64,000 nucleotides of DNA from Petrosia ficiformis. Taxonomy: Eukaryota > Porifera > Demospongiae > Haplosclerida > Petrosiidae. The notes under the pieces are model-generated. The model was not told the origin of the DNA, did not search any database, and worked only from the letters and a program-made list of their open reading frames with translations. Shown in pieces: positions 14,753 through 26,700 of this stretch (the stretch's first letter is position 1; every line of letters starts with the position of its first letter). A program made the position numbers and the translations under genes. The stretch spans positions 2,134,501 through 2,198,500 of the forward strand of contig OX345643.1 in NCBI GenBank assembly GCA_947044365.1, read 5' to 3'.

Positions 14753-17700
14753 TAAACGTACATCGAACCTGTAGGAAACCAATCATAGGGATGGCCTTAA
14801 GGGCCATAACAACAGAAACAAATAGTAAACACACAGTAAACAACAATAAAAACTAACTAATCCTCACCTGATATGAGAGAATGGTCTAATAAACTTTTCA
14901 TCAGCTAGTAATCGTGACAGATGATGTGTAGTGAATTGTAGTTCAGTTGGTAGTTGCAACATGGTGGATAACTCTAAACCTAACTTCAAATCATCTATGG
15001 TCTCACGATTGATGACCGTCTTACGACTAACATCAGACTATCATGATAAAAGTCATTAATTTCCATAATTAATGTACTGAGATATGAAAGACAGACAGAC
15101 TGATAGACAGACTTACTTTCAACAGGTCATTATCCCATATATCAGCTTCTATTCGTGTAGTAATCCCCTTCTCAATAAGGCATTTTAAATAGATTGATAC
15201 TGAGATAGAAAAACACTCAGTGAAGATAGAAAGTCAAACATATTTATTATTATATTATACTTGTTGTTTTAGTTACTCACTCCAAAGTATCCTGCAGTAA
15301 AAAAATCTTTTTGTTGTACTGCTGCCGGGATGAATGTTCTTAATCTTTGTTGATAATGCCATGAATTCATGACAAGCTGTTGCTAATAGTTGAAACACAC
15401 TTGTGTTCGCTATGTCTGAATCAAACATGATGTCAAAATCCTTACTATTGAATAGAGAAAAAAAATGATGGGCAGGGAAGAGTATGAAACAGATGAGGGA
15501 GAGAATGAATAAAAAGAATTAATAAAAAACTAACAAGAGACCCACTAATAAATAGCTATGTAATTCATCACTGATGAAAATTTCTTACTTCTGAATAAAT
15601 TTCTCTAATGTCTCCACTACTTGTTGAGGAGGTAACAGCTCAAAAGTATCAATACATTTGGTTATAAACCCTCTTGACTGATCACATTCATATAATGGAC
15701 GAAATCTGTGATGTAAGCATGTATATATGTATGTATGAAAGTATGCAAGTATGAATGTATGTATATAAATTATATATGTAATGTATGTATAAATGAAGTA
15801 TGTATATACACTGTATACACATGTACATATTTATGTATTTGCAAGTAAAATGTAAAAAAGAAAAAAGATATGGAATTTAGCCGAGGTCAAAATGATGGTG
15901 ACATGAAAATGTGATAACTTTAGACTGACAATCTAGTTTACTCAATCATCTAGACTGTATCAAACTACAAAATGTTACTAACTAAGAAAGCGAAGACAAA
16001 ATGTGAATTTTTAAAAGGAAAGTGTATGATAAATTAAAAGAGGCAGTAAGTAAAGAAGAAAGGGAATTCTTAAATATGTTCATAAACCTATTCAAGGCAT
16101 GTTATACAGTAAACTGCCTGGCCTATAGCTTCTAATAGTTTGACAACACTATATTACAAGGCTTTCATTTAGACAATTTGTCGAGAGGTGAAACTGGAGG
16201 GCAAACATAGGGTTATCATGGTGTGCATATTTGCAAACAAATTCCAAGGGGGGGCTCTAGCAAGAAGAGGTCAATGCCCAATCCCCCTAAATGAAACCCT
16301 GAATATCCTCCCTCACACTAGATGGAGAGAGATATCTATGTCAGAATACCCCTTGCATCCTGAGAAGAGGAATAATTGAGATCAAGAGAAGAGGAATAAT
16401 TGTAACAATCAGCCAGCCATTAATATTGTCATCATTTAGTTATAGTTACACTCAATGCAAAAGATCTGCACTGAATGTTTGTTTGAGTGCAGCAAGGAAT
16501 GAGGAAGAGACACAAACCAACTATGTGTGTAGGTGTGTGTATGCATGTGTGTGTGTACATAAGTACATCATACTCATCATGTATTTGTGTACATAGGTAC
16601 ATGTATTTATAGGGTTCTGCCCATACTGGTCAATTAATGGGATGGTGCATAAAAGAACACATGTTTGAGCTAAGAAACGATTCTTTGTACTGAAGCAGTC
16701 TACTATGATTACTTTTTGAAACAAAACTAGCAAATATGACATTTTACATTTGAGACAGACAAAGAATCTTCACAACACTATAATAAACAAATTGCAATAC
16801 ATATTTCTCCATATAGGCTCTTTTTATCATGCCCTCACTACTCAGCAACCCTGCTCATAAATAATTTATTAATTTCTGAACTACTGCTCAAAGTGAACTA
16901 AGCAAAAATCTGTTGTGTATATGCGTATTCATAATTATATGTTATTATGTATTTACCTTCTCAGCCGATATGCTAGAACAAGAAAGAAAGGAAACTCAAC
17001 ATGAAATGTTGGTTCAATATATGGACTGAATAACTTGAGGAGCTCATTAGTATAATTACTATCTGATTTGCCCTGTTAAGAAATGGTTAAACAAAATAGA
17101 TAAATAGATAGACAGATAGATAGATAGATAAATAGATGGATAGATAAATAGATAGGTAGGTAGGCAGGTAGGTAGACAGGCATAGAGATGTAAGGTGGCT
17201 CAAGCTATCTGTCTGACACACAGAGACAACAATTGCGTACATACCACTTTTTCATACTGAGAGAAGTTAGACATGACAATGGTGAAAAGTCCCGCATCAT
17301 CACTAACTGGTGACATGATGTTTTGTTGAAACAGCACTCTCTTAATCTCAGTTTTCAGATCAAACACAGGATGATTTGTGAAATATTTAGTTAAACCACT
17401 AAATGCTGCAATGAAAAACACCAAATAGTTTGTCATAGATAATAATGATTATTAACTTCAGTAGGGGGAGGAGGAAAAGATGTACAACTCCAAAATGTGT
17501 TCTTTACTTTATTTTAGCACATTGCTATTGTTCGAACAATTTTAACATCTGTCTGACTGAATGAACTTCTTCATTATTACTATTTGTTTGTGTTATCTTG
17601 GCATGTGATACATATTGCTGTACATGTGTACATATACACATAGTTTACATGTTTGTGTATGTGTAGTTATGTAAATGGTCTAATACAAGATTGTGCATAT

Positions 17701-20700
17701 AAAATCTATATGCTTTTTAAGGAGATATTAATTTCTGTTGTAGTGGCATCAAAAACATATATGCTTCTGTAGTGATATACCAACTCAATTATACCATGTT
17801 ACAATGTGAAGCCATTATGGGACCTATAGATGTGTTCTAATCACACCTTTGGTAGCATGAGAATCACTTTTCACTGGAGATGAGTTTCGATCCATCTCTA
17901 AAACTGCTGTTTCTTCATCTTCCCCTAAGACTGCCAGGAGTGTGGCCTCTGAACTAACAATTTCTAATCTGTAAACAGATACATATGCACATAATTATGT
18001 ACTTACAGAACATACACAGCATACTACATACATATATAATTATCATACTATGTACTAGAATAAGATACTATGTACATACGTATTAAGTACACACATACAT
18101 CCATACATATTACATATAATTATGTACATGTACATATGTACATACCGTGCAAAAACATCTTCAAAGTGTACTTCCAAACAATCTAACAGATTATCTCCGT
18201 CACTATGAGATAACACAGCAACAAGATAGTTTCCAATATTCTTAAGAGACCTGACTATTTCTTTGGAGAGCACAAGGCTTTCCTCAGTGTTAATAACTAC
18301 TACAGCCTTAGCATAAGCAGACTTGTATTCATCAATAGCAGCACAAAGGTCCTCACCTTCCTTGAGTTCATGAATTCTGATGTGATTGCCTTCAACATGA
18401 TATAGTGTTAATAACTGCCAGTCAACCACAGTGGGTGGAGTATTATTATTATAGACAACTGCTGGAGCATATGTGAGGGTTTTGAATGGAAGTGTCTGTG
18501 ATTTCTGTTTCAATTGAAATCCTAATAAATATACATGAAGTAGAGCATGAGGAAATATGGGAAGATCAAGAGAAGAGGAATAATTGTAACAATCAAGCAG
18601 CCATTAATTAATTGGGGCGAGCCAGAGCAAGCCCCACACTAGTGAGTAGTGAGGTAGCTGAAAAGTTTGCATTGTTGTTTGTTTGTATTCGTACGTATTC
18701 CGTAAATACTTTTAATTCTCGTAATCCGTAAATATCTTTTAATTTTTATCAATAAAATTTGAGAAAGCCATGCGCTTGCATTGTTCGTTATGAGAAAGCC
18801 AAACGATCTGGAGAAACTAAAGCGGAGAGAGAGGTGAGATTACGTAAGAAAAGAGAGACTGATGGAGCTTGTCGTAATCGAGAGAGACAGAGGAAGATAA
18901 GCTGAGCAAAGCCTGAGAAGAGAGATTGAACATTATGCTGGAGAGACAAGAGCTATGGAGACAGATTATGAAAGAGAAGTAAGGTTGGTGAGACAGACAG
19001 AGGGAGATAAGAGATGATTAGACTGCTGAGCAAAGAAAAGAGAGATTGAAGATTAGCGGGAGAGATAGATAGAGAGAACAGCTATAGATGGCTGAGCAAA
19101 GTGATCTTCCCGCTAAAGTATTTAACATCAGGGTTTTTCCTACTTACCTTTATTGGTGAAACTTCCATCACTATTCCGTGAACTGTAGCGTTTGCCATCT
19201 TCACAGACTTGCACGTGTTCATATTGCCTGCGCATTTGCACACACCCTCGTCTTACAACCACACCTTTTATGTGTTCTCTCAGGCTTGCTCCACAATGAT
19301 TATCATTCTCTAGTATATATTGTTATGGCCCGTAGGGCCATCCCTACGATTGCTTTCCCACGGGTTCGAACTATATAATTATTGGGGCGAGCCTGAGCGA
19401 GCCGCACACTAGTGAAAAGTTTGCCTTGTATATCACTTTCAGTTTTTTAATGTTGTAATTTTACAACATCCTGTCAGATAGGAAGTACCACACCTACTTA
19501 TTATTTTCACTGCAATGACTGGGTCTTGGATCTACCACACCCAAAATTACTGTAGATTACGGAAGTATACCAATGTGGTGGCGGCATGTCGGCATTCTAT
19601 TGTTCAAAACGCCTACGCTTTGTTGGATGTGGTCTAGCGGTGCTTTGATTCAAGTGTCCGCCCTTTGATGTTACTTTGAAGTTAGCTTAGAGTACTTAAA
19701 AAAAAAAAAAGGTGAAAGGAGAGGAGAGTAGAACGTTATGTTGATGTTTGTGTGATGTATAGACTTGGTTTCTAGCTGGTTCTAGCGAGAGAGAAAGGGA
19801 TGTTGGGAGAATAAGTGACAAATAGCGTTCGCGTGCAGACTTGGGTGGATGCTGTGCTTGCAGTATTTGGTAAGCAAGGTTGAGGTGACTGTTAGATTGC
19901 TCCAGAAGTTGGAGAAAGTTGCAAATTGCCTGTATTCAGTTGCAACGAAGGTTTTGATTTTAATGAGATGCTGAGCCACACCTCGCAATCAGTATATTAC
20001 ATCCATGGTAGGTGTGGTTGGAATTATTATTAAAATTAAGTCATTATTTTTTCAAAAGCCCCCGGGTTAAGAAACTGTAAGTAATAATCCTGTTCTACAA
20101 GTATTTCATTTTTGCTGTTACAGATATTATGACAACAGATCACGAACAGAGCGATACATTTGGTGAGTGAATAACAGTAATTACATAATCTCTGATAATA
20201 CAAGATGACAGTAGTAGTAAAAACATTAGAAAATAGAGTTATGCATGATATACTGAATGATAATATATCATATATATATATATATAATATGATAATAATT
20301 GTAGTACAGCCTGTAATAACAATTATCACGAGCTTTAGTTTAAGGTGCTACTTTATACTTGATGTAGTCAAATTAATATAAATGTACAAAACTATAAGCA
20401 AATTAATTAACTGTCATCTTGAAACACTTTCAATGATAGAGGGTGGAGTATACCTCACCCACTAACCACAATGTATGAATAGTGATCATTGTGACGTCAA
20501 ACTCATGAATATTCATGAGTATATTAATTAAATTTGGTCCCAAACTTTACATGTAAATGCACTCGATTTAACACATGTATATATTCATAGTAGAGGGTGG
20601 AGTATACCCCACCCACTAACCACAAAAATCATGAATTTCATCATGGTTATCTCAAATCATGAATATTCATAAGCATATTCATTAAATTTTGCCCCAAATT

Positions 20701-23700
20701 TTACATGTAATTGCACTGAGATTTAACTATATTTATAGATAGAGGGTGGAGTACACCCCTCCCACTAACCACATGTCATGAATATTCATTAAATGTGGGC
20801 CCAAATTTTACATGTAATTGCACTGAGATTTAACTATATTCATAGATAGAGGGTGGAGTATACCCCACCCCCTAACCGCAAAGCTTGAATATTGATCATT
20901 GTGACCACAATCTCATGAATATTCATGAACGTGTTAATTAAATTATGTGTATATAGTATCTTGCATATAATTGTGCTGATAATTAATTATTTTTATTCAA
21001 TACACTACAAGTGTATTAAATGATTGTGTAATTTTTCATGTCTACAGGTTCGTCTTCTTCTTCTTCTGAGTTCGAAGGTCGAATTTGTATATCTTCTGAT
21101 CGTAAACATGAGGCTAAAGCTCACGGCCTTCTCCAATCGCTGTACTCTGGAATGTACCCAGAATTTACGGGTATGGAAGGTCCTACAGACGACACTGACC
21201 CCAAAGACAACAGTGCTCTGGATTTTTTGAAGCTGCTATGGCCCTCAGCTCTTTGTGAGCTGATTGCTACGGAGACTAATTGCTATGCTGCACAAAAAGC
21301 AACATCAGACTGGTCCGATACCTCTAGTAACGAAATATGGAGTTTCCTCGGTGTCATTATTTTTATGGGTTTTCATCGTCTCCCTCGCATCAGCAATTAT
21401 TGGAATACCGACGAATATCTGGGACTACCAGCGCTCCAAAAGCACATGCCTCTCACTAGATTCTGGGACTTGTGGTGTAACATACATCTCGTGGACAATG
21501 AAGAAGCAGACCATAGCGACCGGTTGTACAAGGTTAGACCACTAATTAAATGCTTGACTGGAACGTTTCCTAAGCATTACAATCCTTCGCAAGAGCTTGC
21601 TGTTGATGAAGCCATGATTAAATGTAGAGGTCGAGCAAAATGCAAAGTTTTCATGCCTAGCAAACCAGTGAAACGTGGCTTCAAAGTCTGGTGTTGTTCC
21701 TGTTCGTGTTGTGGCTATCTGTGCAATTTCCAGGTATATTCTGGAAAGTCAGCTACACAGAAGGACGACCCAGATGCTGGAACTATATCAAAAGTGGTCT
21801 GTGACCTTTTGCTTGACCTGCATGTACGCGGATGAAAACCACGTTGTATACATGGATCGCTACTTCACCAGCGGACCACTTGTAGATGCATTAGCTGTGC
21901 ATAAAATATATACTGTAGGCACCATTTAAAAAAATGCGAAAGGATTTCCTAATGAGCTAAAGTCTATTACTCCTCCAAAGGGTTCGTATAACTCTTGCTC
22001 ATCAGGTGGGAATAACTATTTTGTTTTCCACGATCACAAGGTTGTCAGCTTTGTTACGAATGTTTTCCCACAATCCAGGAAGGGTAAGGTTTACAGGGGA
22101 CAAGTAGGGCAAAAATCAGGAGTACTTGTAGCTCAATCAGTTTCCCCATTACTGCCTGCATACAACAAGTTTATGGGGGCAGTTGATAAAACTGATCAGT
22201 TGCACAAGTACTATGCTTTTGATCATAAGTGTAAACAACCATGGATGCGGATCTTTTTTCACCTTTTTGAGTTTGCGATCAACAATGCGCACATACATGT
22301 ACTATACCAGCATAATTGTAAGAAAGTAGGGCTTCCACAAAAAGACATAAAGGATCTGCTAGCATTTCGATTGGAACTAGTTCACTTGTTGTTGGAAGGG
22401 TACAGTTGTCGTAAATGTAGGAGACCATCATTCCACGACTCAGAGGGTACGAGTACAGAGTGCTGTCGTTTGGTGAAGGTATCAGAGGTGAAGATGAAAC
22501 GTGGTAGATGTTGCCATTATTCACAGAAGAGGGGGAAGATACACCACACTACTTATGCATGCGGGAAATGCAGAGTTCGTCTCTGCAAAACCCCATGCTT
22601 TTACAACTACCACAAGGGGAAGTAATTCCCTTACTTGTCAAATGATGTTAATATAATCTGATGACATTTCAGTGTCTTTATTCCAGTTTTTGTTCTTATT
22701 GTCACTGTTTTTGTGCTTTCATCTGTTGTTGGTGTCATTTTTTTTTTATTTGTGGTTTGCATACCACTCCCGGTTCTTCAGAGAACCACCAGATCACAAG
22801 AGATTTCACCAACTCCACTGCAAATATTTGTTGCCATATAACACTTTCAGTTTTTTAATGTTGTAACATCCTGTCAGATAGGAAGTACCACACCTACTTA
22901 TTGCATTACTAAATTTCACTCCAATGACAGGGTCTTGGATGTACCACACCCCAAATTACTGTAGATTACGGAAGTATACCAATGTGGTGGCGGCATGTCG
23001 GCATTCTATTGTTCAAAACGCCTACGCTTTGTTGGATGTGGTCTAGCGGTGCTTTGATTCAAGTGTCCGCCCTTTGATGTTACTTTGAAGTTAGCTTAGA
23101 GTACTTAAAAAAAAAAAGTGAAAGGAGAGGAGAGTAGAACGTTATGTTGATGTTTGTGTGATGTATAGACTTGGTTTCTAGCTGGTTCTAGCGAGAGAGA
23201 AAGGGATGTTGGGAGAATAAGTGACAAATAGCGTTCGCGTGCAGACTTGGGTGGATGCTGTGCTTGCAGTAATTGGTAAGCAAGGTTGAGGTGACTGTTA
23301 GATTGCTCCAGAAGTTGGAGAAAGTTGCAAATTGCCTGTATTCAGTTGCAACGAAGGTTTTGATTTTAATGAGATGCTGAGCCACACCTCGCAATCAGTA
23401 TATATATTACATCCATGGTAGGTGTGGTTGGAATTATTATTAAAATTAAGTCATTATTTTTTCAAAAGCCCCCGAGTTAAGAAACTGTAAGTGATATATA
23501 TTTGTCCGTTTGTTTGTATTCGTACGTATTCCGTAAATACTCTTAATTCTCTTATTCTGTAAATATCTTTTAATTAAATTAAATTTGAGAAAGCCATGTG
23601 CTTGCATTGTTCGTCATGAAATTGAAGAGAAAGGGACAGAGCCAAACGACCTGGAGAAACTAAAGCGGAGAAAGAGGTGAGATTACGTAAGAGAAGAGAG

Positions 23701-26700
23701 ACTGATGGAGCTTGTCGTAATCGAGAGAGACAAAGGAAGATAAGCTGAGCAAAGCCCGAGAAGAGAGACTGAAGATTATGTTGGAGAGACAAGAGCTATG
23801 GAGACAGATTATGAAAGAGAAGTAAGGTTGGTGAGACAGACAGAGGGAGATAAGAGATGATTAGACTGCTGAACAAAGAAAAGAGCTAGAGATTGAAAAT
23901 TATGTGGGAGATAGAGAGAACAGCTATAGATGACTAAGCAAAGTGATTTTCCTGCTAAAGTATTTAACATCAGGGTTTTTCCTACTTACCTTTATTGGTG
24001 AAACTTCCATCACTATCCCGTGAACTGTAGCGTTTTCCATCTTCACAGACTTAGACATGTTCATAATGTATGTGCAGTTGCACACACCCTCGTCTTACAA
24101 CCACACCTTTTATGTGTTCTCTCAGGCTTGCCCCACAATGATTATCATTCTCTAGTAATAATTATATATATTTATACCATTTAAAAGCAGCTCTTAGCTG
24201 ATTGGTCCATTAATAAATAAACCTAAACCTAATTATGTTTGTGTCACTCGCGCGAGTATGCGTTGTATACGTAGTTAATTAAAAGGAAGTTACATCATTC
24301 CCGGGGGCTCGGTCAATTAATGGGCGTGGGGCGTAAAAGAACGAGCTACAGACCAGCAGAAAGAAAGCTGTGTAGCTTACGTGGAAACTGGAACTAATAG
24401 CTAACTATTCTACCTGAAATATATTCCTAAAGTTCTACAAGGTTCTTTAAAGGATAAAGAGAGTGGATAATCAAAATATTAACTATAATAGGCTGTGTCA
24501 CGCTTCAGGAATGTTAATTTAACCCCCTAAACCATAGCCGGCTATTAGCCGCATCACGTTCACATCCATAGCGCCGGCGCACGCATAGTGCTAATTGGAG
24601 GGATGGACAGTTGCAGCATGGCGGATTTGGAACGGTGTAAAAGATTAGCTACACTTCGCAAACAGGCAGAGAGAGACAGAGAAGATATTAATAAGAAGAA
24701 TGCAGTTAAGGAAAAAGACAAAGAGAGGAAGAAACGACAAAGGCTGAATGAAAGTAACCTGGAGAACATGCAAAAGTTTCGAAAAAACAGCTATTTGATG
24801 AAGAACTACCAGAGCAGAAGTATGTGCCATGGTATAGTTGATTTGGTACTTCTTAATCATAACAGCCTCCAGCCAGACAGTTTAGCATGACTGTCACAGT
24901 CACAGTCAAACCCAACCAACCGCATTTACTTTTCCTCGTCTGTTAACACTCCATTGTAGTAGTTGCATGTCCAGTTTCTACTTTTATTTATGGGAGAAAG
25001 CTTTTTCAAAACCACATGTACAGTGGCATTTACTGCCTCATCTACCACCAAACCAACTCCCTCAAACTAAACGTTCTAAACCTCTCTTCGTCATCTTCAA
25101 CTCCTCACACGTGTTCTTACTGACACTGTTCCTCCGCCTACAGGCTGTACTTCCAGTTCAGTGAATTGCGAGGCGATGCTGAGTCAGCACTTCCTAGTTT
25201 TAACCTTCAGTTGGTTACAGGAATTTCAATGTATTACTATTTTCCTGAATTTTTCCTGTTAGGTAACATTTACGAGTCACAGTTCATAAAGTACATGTCA
25301 TAATAAACCATATGGTAACAAATATATTAATAAATGTAGCTATAATTATACACAGCATAGTATTATAGGTATAACCTTGTATTATTATTATTCCAATTCG
25401 AACATCTGTGAAAACAACAGATGTTACTTACTCATTCCAGAGTAATTAGTATAATTATGTACATGAATTTGTAATTATAATAGTAAATAACATCTGTTAT
25501 ACTCCACAGATAATTGAGAAGTTAGAACATGTAATAATAAGTAATTATTAAGTGATTTACATATACTATATTTGAAGTAGATTGTTGTATTATTTTTGGT
25601 ACCATTCTTTATTATGGCGTGTACCCTATATACTAATCAAGAAGTAAATTACTACTTGTAAACAAGGATTGACTAAAACACGGACTGGACAACAGACCTT
25701 GGACCACAATGCGAACTACATTACTAAAATACGGACCAGAACATATTCCATGTTCTAATAAATTGATGTATGATAATTGCAACTGTTTAAAACAAATCCT
25801 TACAGGCCCTAGTTATATACAACAGTCTAGCTTTAATACTATCTCCAGGAATGGTGGCTAATATTCCAATACAAGTGTATGATGAAACATCATAACATAA
25901 TTTATTACATCCAATAATAACCACTTAAAAAGTAACAGCAAAGGTATGCCTAGAGTGATGATAAAGTTAGCCATGATTACTGAATGCTGGACACCATAAA
26001 GCAATCATAGAGATACTTTTTTTCTCTATATACACTTGTTATCATTAATTTTAGTTACATTCAATTAATGCAAAAGATCGTCTGGCAAACTAAATCAATA
26101 CTATGTGTTATAGTATGTTATTACACTTCATACACTGTATGATGTGTAATAACATACTATAGTCAATTACTATAATAGATAGTAATAATACTGTCATTTT
26201 ATACATACCATACAGAGTAAAGTAAAATTCACACCTTCAATGTAGCCCTATAGAGAAGATCAGACTTCTCTAATTACAAATGCATATAATTATATACAGG
26301 TCATAGATTTTGTGCTATCCATGCAGCACTGCCTATATTTGATTTGGCTGGTAGGATCACTCTAGGCATACCTTTGCTGTTACTTTATATGAGCTCTTTC
26401 AGGTTTTCAACAAACAATTCAACTGTTGTATTGGAGCTTTGCGAAAAAACAAACTCCTTTTAATTAAAAACAGAGCAGAACTCATCACCATGTTGCAATT
26501 TGGTTGAACAGCGTGCGAGACATTTTTCATTAATTATAATAGTAGGTAGAATAAATAGCGGAAGCTTACTGTGTGATTGTGATCATATTTTTACAAATTT
26601 GGGGAAAAAAATCATGCAAGTTTGAAGGATCAAGTGTGATGGCTGAAGTCAGTGGTCCTGGGCTCGATTCTCAGTGTCAGTGACCACTTTCCTCTTTCAG

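Noticed and set aside
19434..23493. LTR retrotransposon reading of the B direct repeats
   Set aside because: No gag, reverse transcriptase or integrase lies between them. The coding region is a piggyBac transposase, and B has inverted rather than TG...CA ends.
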